Notes: generated from the letters alone by a model not told the origin. Shown: positions 1 through 6,621, numbered from the stretch's first letter. The stretch: DNA of 6,811 nucleotides from Acidobacteriota bacterium (GCA_003650445.1 QMQE01000140.1:1-6811); one strand, 5' to 3'. Numbers and translations: made by a program.

Positions 1-15
1 CACCTGACTCTTTCT

Positions 16-480
16 TCAGGATTTAAGGCGAATCAACCATGCCCCGCTGCCACCAAGTTTCTTCGGCGCTTCTGCAAACCACAAGATCCACTTAGCTCCC
101 TCGTTGTTCAGCCAGCGTCGCACAAATTCGCGAAGGACACCTTTCTTTTCCGAATGATGCCCTTTGCCAGTGATCACCAGAACGGTTCGGTCTCCAACTC
201 CTGCCGCCTGGCGAAAAAAACCAATGAGTAGTGATGCCGACTCCTCCTTTGTTTTGAGGTGAAGATCCAATTCAGCATCTATCTCGGGATCAAAAGATTT
301 ATGAATCGTTCGTTGTAAAATTTTTGACCTTCCGGAAGGAAAATCAGATGGCACACAAATGCCCGGGCCCTGCTCCATTTTCTTCAGCGATTTCTCAAAC
401 AACTCTTTTTCTTCCCGCTCCCGGCGCCTCTCCTGAGCGAGAAAAACATCCCTCCATTCCTCATCGGAAATATGCTTCAT
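16..480 (-). CDS. Smr-domain protein
   Basis: This 154-residue protein has a charged, probably helical N-terminus (about residues 6-36, rich in Arg/Glu/Lys) and a C-terminal Smr domain (about 70-153). Visible Smr hallmarks are the LDLH motif at 71-74, the TGKG turn at 104-107 followed by HHS (108-110), and the GGSGAW segment at 143-148 ending in RLK. Smr domains are known from the C-terminus of MutS2 and from stand-alone proteins. They act as nucleases or nucleic-acid binders, and some cleave mRNA at collided ribosomes; which role applies here cannot be read from the sequence. The ATG was chosen because it forms an ATGA overlap with the upstream methyltransferase stop and is preceded by GAGG (486-489) at 5-nt spacing. 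It is the last complete gene of the four-gene cluster. Confidence 0.9.
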   Translation of the reverse strand: MKHISDEEWRDVFLAQERRREREEKELFEKSLKKMEQGPGICVPSDFPSGRSKILQRTIHKSFDPEIDAELDLHLKTKEESASLLIGFFRQAAGVGDRTVLVITGKGHHSEKKGVLREFVRRWLNNEGAKWILWFAEAPKKLGGSGAWLIRLKS

Positions 481-1253
481 TTCCGCCTCAGAACCAGTAT
501 CATCCTCCAGGAATCCCGACTGTTGTCCAGGGGGTTATCCAGTTTAAACGACCCCCTGGCATCCACCAGTTCAAAACATCCATTACATTGAATCATCAGT
601 ATCATTTCCTGATACAGATAAATCCGATATCTATCCTGCATATCGACAGTGAGTTTTCTCCCCCCGTCCTTTACAACAATGTGAGGTGAGGACTCAGTCT
701 GGTGTGTCAGGACATCAACATCGGTACGCCCATGGTCCCAGTCCACTTCCACTTCAATCTGCCCCCTGGATTCAACCCAGGTATTGGCAGTGGAAGGCCG
801 GTTTGTAATAAAATCTCTCGGGTGATTCAGTTCCACAATGTAAATACCCCCACTCTCCAGTGCATCCGCAACGCGACCCAGATGAGCAAGGGCATCTTCA
901 TTTTTTAACAGGTAGTTAAAACCAGTTAACAGATTGATTGCAACCCCATATTTCCGGTTGTTTTCAAACGCCACCATATTATCCACCCAGATATGTGAAT
1001 CAAAGCACGCGTTGTCCACCTTCTTTTTGGCAAAATCAACCATACTCGGGGAAATATCAAAACCGTCCACCTCATACCCACGGCGAAGCAACTGTTCCAG
1101 ATGTGAACCTGTTCCACATGCAATATCCAACATTGCTGAATTCTCACACAGCCCAAAGAGACTGGCTTTTTTCTCTATAAAATCACATTCCAGATCTACA
1201 TCACGGTAACTGAACGCAACGTCATAATACTCCGGATAGTTGTAGAGGCTCAT
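477..1253 (-). CDS. Class I SAM-dependent methyltransferase
   Basis: This 258-residue protein carries a Rossmann-type methyltransferase fold. Motif I is LDIACGTGS at residues 42-50. An acidic residue that would bind the SAM ribose ends strand 2 (D66 in GFDISPSM). Later motifs are the NLLTGFNYLL segment (107-116) and a helix plus ALESGGIYIVEL (131-142), where known relatives have L-x-PGG. The N-terminal Tyr/Asp-rich stretch (YPEYYDVAF, 6-14) is typical of the Methyltransf_25-like family, which supports this start. The substrate is unknown; small molecules are the usual guess, but the family is too broad to say. It overlaps the Smr gene by 4 nt, so the two are probably translationally coupled. 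Its start has no Shine-Dalgarno-like sequence in the 16 nt upstream and follows a hairpin closely, which is unlike the other genes here. Confidence 0.92.
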   Translation of the reverse strand: MSLYNYPEYYDVAFSYRDVDLECDFIEKKASLFGLCENSAMLDIACGTGSHLEQLLRRGYEVDGFDISPSMVDFAKKKVDNACFDSHIWVDNMVAFENNRKYGVAINLLTGFNYLLKNEDALAHLGRVADALESGGIYIVELNHPRDFITNRPSTANTWVESRGQIEVEVDWDHGRTDVDVLTHQTESSPHIVVKDGGRKLTVDMQDRYRIYLYQEMILMIQCNGCFELVDARGSFKLDNPLDNSRDSWRMILVLRRK

Positions 1254-1264
1254 CTGTTATTTTT

Positions 1265-1283
1265 AAGCCGAAGACTCCGGCTT
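1265..1283 (-). promoter_or_regulatory. Intergenic RNA hairpin before the methyltransferase start
   Basis: On the minus strand this 19-nt segment reads AAGCCGGAGTCTTCGGCTT. It can fold into an 8-bp stem (six Watson-Crick outer pairs, one G-U, one A-U) with a 3-nt loop. It begins directly after the TAG stop of the coiled-coil gene and ends 11 nt before the methyltransferase ATG. It is followed by AAAAATAACAG rather than a U-tract, so it does not look like an intrinsic terminator in the direction of transcription. A role in RNA stability or translation initiation is inference. Confidence 0.5.
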
Positions 1284-1523
1284 CTACTCTTCAATATCTT
1301 CTGACTCTTCTTCTCCTGCAAGATCATTGTCCACATTCAGACGATCACAGGCACCAGCATACATCTGCAACGCAGCCTTTTTTGCTTTTTGAAGCTCTGC
1401 CAGCTTTTCCTTCACGCGAGCCAATTCTTCTTCCACCTGATTCTCGATGTCAGCAATTTCATTCCGCAGGTGTTTCCGTGTCTCTTCATAAAACTTTTTC
1501 TGATCCTCATTGAGAAATGCCAT
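1284..1523 (-). CDS. Small coiled-coil protein
   Basis: I do not recognise a named family. The 79-residue product is almost entirely charged and helical. A long amphipathic stretch at about residues 6-56 has Glu/Lys/Arg with hydrophobic residues at heptad-like spacing, consistent with a coiled coil. The acidic tail (71-79) is nearly all Glu/Asp/Ser. There is one Cys (59) and no signal peptide or membrane helix, so it is likely cytoplasmic. The start is well supported by AAGGGGGT (1529-1536), one base off an ideal Shine-Dalgarno, with 5-nt spacing. The gene sits 19 nt downstream of the kinase gene, so co-transcription is very likely. It could be an oligomerising partner, adaptor or substrate of the kinase, but that rests only on position. 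Confidence 0.8.
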   Translation of the reverse strand: MAFLNEDQKKFYEETRKHLRNEIADIENQVEEELARVKEKLAELQKAKKAALQMYAGACDRLNVDNDLAGEEESEDIEE

Positions 1524-1528
1524 AGGTT

Positions 1529-1536
1529 ACCCCCTT
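1529..1536 (-). promoter_or_regulatory. Ribosome binding site of the coiled-coil gene
   Basis: The minus strand reads AAGGGGGT five bases before the ATG at 1523. It lies in the 19-nt gap after the kinase stop codon. This strong site fixes the start of a small gene that would otherwise be doubtful. Similar GGGG(G)T cores precede the kinase (4533-4537) and dehydratase small-subunit (5229-5234) starts, so this variant seems usual in this genome. Confidence 0.7.
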
Positions 1537-1542
1537 AAATAA

Positions 1543-4527
1543 TTAGAACACAAACATATGTGTAAAATAGACTTTAACCCGCACACCATCTTTCATCGCC
1601 GGTGTGAATTTCCATTTCTTGAAAGCTTTCATTGCCATTTTCCCAAGATTGTTCCGAACCTTTACCGTATTTCTCAAAACCCGGACTTCTTCAGGAACCA
1701 CATTTCCATTTTCATCAATAAGGCCCTGTACGAGAACCTCTCCGTGAAGGTTTCGCCGTCTGTCAATAACAGTCATCCTTGCCTTGACTGTCTTTACCGG
1801 AGTGGGAAAGATGACTTTTCCTTTGATTAACGGGACAAGGTCCCCTTCTTTTACCTTCGGGACAATGGGCTGTGGAATCGGCTTGGTTTCTACAGGTTTT
1901 GGAGCAGGCTTTTCAACTGTTGCTTCTGACTCTGCAGGCTTCGTCTCCCTGGCCGGTGAAATCGCTGATTCATTGACAGCCGTAGTATCCTTGGTTTCCA
2001 GCTGAGTGGTTGTTGTGGTCAAATCCGTCGTCTTTGTTTCAGCCGTCTTTGTCTCAGCAGGTTTTGTGGTTGGGGCATTCGTTTCTGACTTGACCGACTC
2101 CGCCACTGCCGGGCTCTTTACTACCGTCTTTTTCTCGACAACAACGGGCTTTCCCTGTACCGGCTTCGGTGCAGGTTTTACAATCGGCTTCTTCGCCTTC
2201 TTTACTTTTTTCTGCCGCGCATCTGCTTCAGCCAGTTTTTTCTGAACCAGCTGCTGAACCAGCTTATCCTTGTCGATACCGAGATCGGCGGGGGTAACCG
2301 GTGTCTGAGACACCGCCTTCTGTTCTTCAGGCTGTGCCACTGTTTCAGGCTTCCCTGTTGCCACTGTACTTGTTTCCGGTGTAGTAACTGTGCTCTGGGC
2401 TGTTTCTTTCTTCACCTGTTTCGCCGGAGCAGCTTTTCGCATCAAAGTAAAGTACCCGGCCACGGCCAGAATAATTGCAACTACAACAACAGCCACAATT
2501 AACCCCGTTTTGTTACCACCACTTCCTCCGCTAAACTGTTCGAGCATCTCGTCCTCATGCTTCTCTACATCCTCAAGATCCGGCATAATCATGGTTCCGC
2601 TGTCCATCTTAATGGTTTCATTGGCGTCAACATTCCCTTCCAGATCATCCATACTGACAGCGGAAACAGGCTCCGGTTTCTGCTCTGCCGGTTCCTCTTC
2701 CTGAACCGGTGCTTCAACTTTTTCAGGCGCCACATCTTCTTTTACCGTGAATCGTTTTGATATATCTTCAATCGTCTGCAAGTCACCCTCATAAAGGGCA
2801 TTCACAAACTGAGCGAGGATTCTTTCATTTATTGCAAAAGGCAAAGACTCCATCAGGGTGTGCAATTCAGATTCCATTTCCTTTGCGCTTTGAAAACGGT
2901 CCTCAATTTTCTTCGAAAATGCCTGACGAATCAGTTTCTCTGTCCCTTTGGACACATCGGGATTGATTTCCCGAATCGGTGTGTACTGAACCTTTCTGAC
3001 TTTTTCAAGAATACTGATCTCACTATCTGCAAGGAAACACTTCTTCCCGGTAATAGACTCATAGATCACAGATGCCAGAGAGAAAAGATCGGAACGGTTG
3101 TCAATCGGTTTTCCGTAGGCCTGTTCAGGCGACATGTACAACAATTTTCCCTTCAATGCGCCGGCCTGGGTTTGACTGGCCTTGGTAGCCGCCTTCGCAA
3201 TGCCAAAATCAACCAGCTTCACGTCACCGCCCTTGGAAATGAGGATATTCTGCGGACTGATGTCCCGATGGACAATTTTCAGATCCTTCATATCCAGGCC
3301 TTTCTTACGATGGGCATAATCAAGTGCACTGAGCATTTTACTTGCGATGAACAATACCAGTGGCTCCGGAACCCGGATATTCCTTTTCTTACATTCTTTC
3401 AGAATATTTCGAAGATCGTAGCCTTCTACATATTCCATCGCAATATAGAAGGAATTTTCGATTTTTCCGAGGTCGTAAATCTGAGCGATATTGGGATGAT
3501 TCAATTGTGCAGCCAGCTTGGCTTCGTCAATGAACATAGTTACAAACTCTTCATTATCCACAAGATGAGAAAGAATTCGCTTAATTGCGACGATTTTTTG
3601 AAATCCCTGGACACCCCTTCTCTTCGCCTTAAACAGCTCTGCCATTCCACCTGTGGCCACCTTTTCCAGAAGCACGTAGCTTCCGTATTCGATGCCCTCG
3701 CTTTTCTTCCCTTTCTTCTTACCCTTCTCTTCTGCCCGGCCTTTTCTCGGCTCCGGAGCTTCAGATTTCACCTCCACTTCCCGCTTCTTCACCTCAGGTG
3801 CTTCTACCGGTTTGGGCTCAGGCTTCGGTTTGCTTTCTTCTTTCGGTTCAGCAGGTGCTTTCTGCTCTTTCAAAGAAGACTCCACAACCGCTTCCTTTTC
3901 AGCCACCACCTGCTTTTCCTGCGCTTTTGCTTTTGCCTTTTCCTTTTCAGCGATGGCCGCCATGTCTCCGGGTGCCTCTTCAACATCCTTAATCACATCA
4001 CTGAATATGTCTGATGACGTAAGAGCCGGTTCTTTTGAGGCTTTCGGCTTATGCGAAACCGTTTTTGCTCCGGGAACTTTTCCAGACATCGTCTCTTCCA
4101 GGATCTCCTCCAGTCTTCTTCGGGCAGATGCCTTTTTCTTCGGCATCTTAGGGGGTTCGGAAAGTTCCAGGTATTTTTTCACCAAAGCCTGGAGTGTCTC
4201 GTCCTCAAAAGGCTCTTCCAGGTATTCTTTTACACCATACTTTGTTATTGCCTCTGTCCGATACCGATTGCCTTTGTAAACTGAAGTAACCATAATAATA
4301 GGCAGGCCGGGATGGTCTGATGTTAATCTCTGAGCCACTTCAAATCCGGACACCTTGGGAAGCATGGGGTCAATGACGGCGAGGTCAGGCACAAAATTAT
4401 CCACCGCATCTAAAGCCTCTGTTCCATTCTTGGCTGTCACAGATTCATACCCGAGATCTAAGATTAATTGATTCAGCCTGGCCAGGCGTTTCGGCTCGTA
4501 ATTGACAATCAAAACTTTTTTTCCCAT
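1543..4527 (-). CDS. Receiver / Ser-Thr kinase / membrane / TonB-C fusion
   Basis: This 994-residue protein has four parts. Residues 4-120 form a response-regulator receiver fold with the phospho-acceptor position (D53) and T81 present, but the usual acidic pair is N9-Y10 and the conserved Lys is E105. Residues 121-280 are a Lys/Glu/Pro/Ala-rich linker. Residues 281-555 are a Hanks-type kinase: glycine loop A-T-G-G-M-A (291-296), K316, helix-C E335, HRDISPQN (420-427), DFG (440-442), SPE (466-468), D480 and R544, so all catalytic residues are present. After an acidic stretch (600-665), one membrane helix spans about 674-694. A roughly 200-residue Lys/Pro/Thr-rich segment with two KPAPKPV copies (784-790, 873-879) follows, and then a TonB C-terminal-like domain (about 900-994, with KWKFTPAMKDG at 971-981). 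The expected topology is kinase inside, TonB-like domain in the periplasm. It likely senses or contacts the envelope; ligand and targets are unknown. A GGGG core 6 nt before the ATG supports the start. Confidence 0.93.
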   Translation of the reverse strand: MGKKVLIVNYEPKRLARLNQLILDLGYESVTAKNGTEALDAVDNFVPDLAVIDPMLPKVSGFEVAQRLTSDHPGLPIIMVTSVYKGNRYRTEAITKYGVKEYLEEPFEDETLQALVKKYLELSEPPKMPKKKASARRRLEEILEETMSGKVPGAKTVSHKPKASKEPALTSSDIFSDVIKDVEEAPGDMAAIAEKEKAKAKAQEKQVVAEKEAVVESSLKEQKAPAEPKEESKPKPEPKPVEAPEVKKREVEVKSEAPEPRKGRAEEKGKKKGKKSEGIEYGSYVLLEKVATGGMAELFKAKRRGVQGFQKIVAIKRILSHLVDNEEFVTMFIDEAKLAAQLNHPNIAQIYDLGKIENSFYIAMEYVEGYDLRNILKECKKRNIRVPEPLVLFIASKMLSALDYAHRKKGLDMKDLKIVHRDISPQNILISKGGDVKLVDFGIAKAATKASQTQAGALKGKLLYMSPEQAYGKPIDNRSDLFSLASVIYESITGKKCFLADSEISILEKVRKVQYTPIREINPDVSKGTEKLIRQAFSKKIEDRFQSAKEMESELHTLMESLPFAINERILAQFVNALYEGDLQTIEDISKRFTVKEDVAPEKVEAPVQEEEPAEQKPEPVSAVSMDDLEGNVDANETIKMDSGTMIMPDLEDVEKHEDEMLEQFSGGSGGNKTGLIVAVVVVAIILAVAGYFTLMRKAAPAKQVKKETAQSTVTTPETSTVATGKPETVAQPEEQKAVSQTPVTPADLGIDKDKLVQQLVQKKLAEADARQKKVKKAKKPIVKPAPKPVQGKPVVVEKKTVVKSPAVAESVKSETNAPTTKPAETKTAETKTTDLTTTTTQLETKDTTAVNESAISPARETKPAESEATVEKPAPKPVETKPIPQPIVPKVKEGDLVPLIKGKVIFPTPVKTVKARMTVIDRRRNLHGEVLVQGLIDENGNVVPEEVRVLRNTVKVRNNLGKMAMKAFKKWKFTPAMKDGVRVKVYFTHMFVF

Positions 4528-4703
4528 ATATTACCCCGCCCAAATAGATTGTTTTCCTGAATATATCACAGCCTTTCCCAAAATGGAATAAAAAAAGCAC
4601 ACTCCATGGAAAAGGTTTTTTCAGCCAACTCTCACATTATAAAAGTATCTCCCCCGCATTTCATTCTTTTCCCCGTACCGAACCTTTCAAGGGTGACATC
4701 ATT
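4528..4703 (-). other. Spacer and probable 5' leader of the kinase operon
   Basis: This 176-nt non-coding stretch separates the dehydratase small-subunit stop from the kinase start. It holds the TATAAT box listed separately, which would give a leader of roughly 100 nt. Within that leader, 4572-4579 can pair with 4608-4615 (8 bp with one G-U, 28-nt loop), and the loop region contains a run of seven T on the minus strand. I see no recognisable riboswitch and no GC-rich stem followed by a U-tract that would clearly terminate the upstream operon. Confidence 0.45.
4636..4641 (-). promoter_or_regulatory. Candidate -10 box for the kinase operon
   Basis: The minus strand carries a perfect TATAAT here, within TTTTATAATG. 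It lies in the only sizeable gap upstream of the kinase gene, and transcription would start near 4629. No good TTGACA-like -35 is found at 16-18 nt spacing, so either the -35 is weak, an activator is used, or the match is chance. Confidence 0.4.
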
Positions 4704-5222
4704 TCACCGTTCCAGTCGTCTGGCATATTGGAAAAGGCCACCTGCTGAGAGAATATCCGCCTGCACCTGAGGAAAAGGACGGGCCTTGAATCTCTTCCCG
4801 TCTCTCCCTGAAATCTCCCCCGTTGCGCTATCCACTTCCACCATATCACCATTCACGAAATCGGCATCCGAAATTCCCGGTGCTTCCAGAATCGGGAAAG
4901 CTGAATTGATTGCGTTCCGTTTATAAATCGCTCCGAACGATTCGGCAATCAGGAGGGAAATCTTCAGAGATTTGAAGCAATCCACTGCCTGCTGCCGGGA
5001 GGAACCGGCACCAAAATTTCTGCCTGCAATTACAATATCACCGGGAAGGGCTTTTTTTGCAAAATCCTCCCACCCGGCCAGATTGTCCAGTGCATACTGC
5101 CCCATTTTTGCAATATCCGTCTCCGCAAGGTAACGGTTATGAAAAATCATGTCCGTATCAATGTCATCAATCAACCGCCCATCCTGGCCAGTCAACACCC
5201 AAATCCTTCCTGAGAATTTCAT
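4704..5222 (-). CDS. Aconitase-family dehydratase, small subunit (LeuD-like)
   Basis: This 172-residue protein is the swivelling small subunit of an isopropylmalate/homoaconitate-type dehydratase, working as a complex with the large subunit encoded just upstream. Visible features are the DDIDTDMI segment (19-26), the substrate-loop region around YLAET (31-35), the GAGSSRQQ phosphate-loop-like motif (71-78) and the terminal AGGLFQYARR (160-169). Its length fits the short archaeal-type LeuD/HacB form. It differs from classical LeuD, where the loop motif is usually G-C-G-S-S-R-E-H; here Cys is Ala and Glu-His is Gln-Gln. In characterised archaeal-type enzymes, residues after the YL of the substrate loop separate isopropylmalate from homoaconitate enzymes, and Ala-Glu here does not match the forms I know. 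The start lies in an ATGA overlap with the large-subunit gene, with GGGGGT just upstream. Confidence 0.9.
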   Translation of the reverse strand: MKFSGRIWVLTGQDGRLIDDIDTDMIFHNRYLAETDIAKMGQYALDNLAGWEDFAKKALPGDIVIAGRNFGAGSSRQQAVDCFKSLKISLLIAESFGAIYKRNAINSAFPILEAPGISDADFVNGDMVEVDSATGEISGRDGKRFKARPFPQVQADILSAGGLFQYARRLER

Positions 5223-6496
5223 CGGCTTACCCCCTCTTTCAGAAACGCAACAGGGTCTGTGATTTTACCGGTAACAGCACAAACCGCCGCAACCACCGGG
5301 CTGGCAAGATACGTATCCCCATCCCCCTGCTTCCCGCGGAAATTTCGGTTTGAGGTGGAAATTTGAACTTCGCCCTTTCCTGTCATACCAATCTGGCCGG
5401 ACGCACAGCCCCCGCAACCGGGATTGGAAATAATGACACCGGCATTATAGAGAGTCGCAATTGTTCCATCTGCGAGGAGCTCTCCGAAAACACCCTTTGT
5501 TGCCGGTACAGCCTTTGCCATAACCCCTTCATGGACCGGAAATCTGGAAAAGATTTTGGCAGCGGCATGAAAGTCCTCCACCCGGCCATTGGTGCAGGAA
5601 CCGATGAAAACACCATTTACCGGCCTCCCCGCTACGTCTTCCACATCCTTCACATTGTCTGGTTTTGGCGGACAGGCAATCTGGGGCTTCAACCCCGCTA
5701 TATCAATTTCAATAGCCCGGCTGTAAACGGCATCCGCATCCGGCAAAGGCATGGACACGGCATTATTACCTGTTACTTTTTGAAAATGATTAAGAATCTT
5801 TTCGTTCGGTTGAATGAAACCAATAATGCCCCCCATCTCCGTAACCATGCTGGAGAGGGTAATTCTTTCGTGCATTGACAAAGTGTCAATAACGTCTCCA
5901 GTGAATTCCACCGCGCACCCCAACGCCCCCCGGGAACCCAGGTTGCGCAATGTCCACAAAGTCAAATCCTTGGCCGTTACCGGAAATTGGTAGGGTTCAC
6001 CTTTGAACGTAACTTTTATTGTTTCCGGCACTTCAAACCAGGTACGGCCCGTTTTGAAAGCAAACGCAATATCCGCGTCTCCCATTCCCTGTCCAAAACA
6101 CCCGACAGCGCCAAGAATATTCAAATGGCTGTCCGTACCCACATAAATTGACCCCGGCCAGCACAGGCCCTGTTCCACAGCCACATGGGAACCAATTCCC
6201 GAATCCACATCAAACACCTTCATTCCCTTCTCTCGCGCAAAAACCCTACAAAGCTGCTGATTATTCGCATAGGGAATGTTGTTTGCCGGGACCACACAAT
6301 CAAAAGTGAAATAAGTCTTTAAAGGATCAGCCAGGGCAACATCCTCCCCGTACACCGATTCAAGTCGTTTCACCACATTGGGGCCCCCGAAATCTCTTGC
6401 CGTTCGGGTGTCAATATCAAGCCAGACTATATTCCCCGGCCTCACTTCGTCTGATGAATGATTCATAAAAATCTTTTCGATCACTGTATGTCCCAT
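5219..6496 (-). CDS. Aconitase-family dehydratase, large subunit (LeuC/HacA-like)
   Basis: This 425-residue protein is the catalytic Fe-S subunit of an isopropylmalate/homoaconitate-type dehydratase, which isomerises a hydroxy-acid by dehydration and rehydration in the cytoplasm. Three likely 4Fe-4S ligands are visible: C301 in GSCTNGR (299-305), and C361 and C364 in NPGCGGCASG (358-367). STSNRNFRG (380-388) is the conserved segment that follows. The length of about 420 residues matches the archaeal-type LeuC/HacA group rather than the longer bacterial LeuC. The substrate-site motif reads GTDSHLN (120-126), where most relatives have Thr after His. No leuA or leuB is in the window, so leucine synthesis is only one possibility; homoaconitate, citramalate-type or dimethylmalate-type substrates are alternatives. 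The ATG is preceded by GAGGAG (6502-6507) at 5-nt spacing, and the gene overlaps the small-subunit gene by 4 nt. Confidence 0.93.
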   Translation of the reverse strand: MGHTVIEKIFMNHSSDEVRPGNIVWLDIDTRTARDFGGPNVVKRLESVYGEDVALADPLKTYFTFDCVVPANNIPYANNQQLCRVFAREKGMKVFDVDSGIGSHVAVEQGLCWPGSIYVGTDSHLNILGAVGCFGQGMGDADIAFAFKTGRTWFEVPETIKVTFKGEPYQFPVTAKDLTLWTLRNLGSRGALGCAVEFTGDVIDTLSMHERITLSSMVTEMGGIIGFIQPNEKILNHFQKVTGNNAVSMPLPDADAVYSRAIEIDIAGLKPQIACPPKPDNVKDVEDVAGRPVNGVFIGSCTNGRVEDFHAAAKIFSRFPVHEGVMAKAVPATKGVFGELLADGTIATLYNAGVIISNPGCGGCASGQIGMTGKGEVQISTSNRNFRGKQGDGDTYLASPVVAAVCAVTGKITDPVAFLKEGVSR

Positions 6497-6501
6497 ACTT
6501 T

Positions 6502-6507
6502 CTCCTC
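6502..6507 (-). promoter_or_regulatory. Ribosome binding site of the large-subunit gene
   Basis: The minus strand reads GAGGAG followed by AAAGT and the ATG. It is the best Shine-Dalgarno match in the window and supports the chosen start over the internal Met at residue 11. Confidence 0.75.
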
Positions 6508-6538
6508 ATAATTCTGCTGAACTTCAAAATTCACACAC

Positions 6539-6544
6539 ATTCTA
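6539..6544 (-). promoter_or_regulatory. Weak candidate -10 box for the dehydratase operon
   Basis: The minus strand reads TAGAAT (5 of 6 consensus bases) about 43 nt before the ATG. The region 16-19 nt upstream is pyrimidine-rich and offers no convincing -35. It is listed only because it is the best sigma-70-like box between the large-subunit gene and the repeats. Confidence 0.22.
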
Positions 6545-6593
6545 CAGCAAGAAGAAGATGGAGGGAAGAAGAGAGTGATGGGTGACAAAAGAT

Positions 6594-6621
6594 GTGTTCT
6601 GTGTTCAGTGTTCTGTGTTCT
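6594..6621 (+). repeat. Heptamer tandem repeat, GTGTTCW x4
   Basis: Four consecutive 7-nt units read GTGTTCT, GTGTTCA, GTGTTCT and GTGTTCT, followed by a further G that starts a broken fifth unit. Only one base varies. The odd unit length and lack of an open frame indicate a non-coding microsatellite. Confidence 0.9.

Noticed and set aside
1..15. Possible GTG start of a further downstream gene at the left edge (minus strand, bases 3-1)
   Set aside because: Only one codon is visible and the purine-rich sequence before it is not a clear ribosome site, so it cannot be supported.
2860..4014. Long plus-strand open frame (384 codons) opposite the kinase gene
   Set aside because: Its translation is Phe/Leu/His/Arg-rich with no recognisable motif, as expected from the complement of a Glu/Lys-rich coding strand. 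The opposite strand encodes clear kinase and receiver motifs.
3692..4279. Plus-strand open frame of 195 codons opposite the kinase linker
   Set aside because: It is a Ser/Phe/Ala-rich mirror of the Lys/Glu-rich linker and has no family resemblance.
4572..4615. Possible intrinsic terminator of the dehydratase operon
   Set aside because: The stem has a 28-nt loop, and its T-run lies inside the loop rather than after the stem. It also falls downstream of the candidate kinase promoter, so it is better regarded as part of the leader, if it is real.
5363..5878. Plus-strand open frame of 171 codons opposite the dehydratase large subunit
   Set aside because: It lies entirely over conserved aconitase-family motifs on the other strand and has no recognisable domain.
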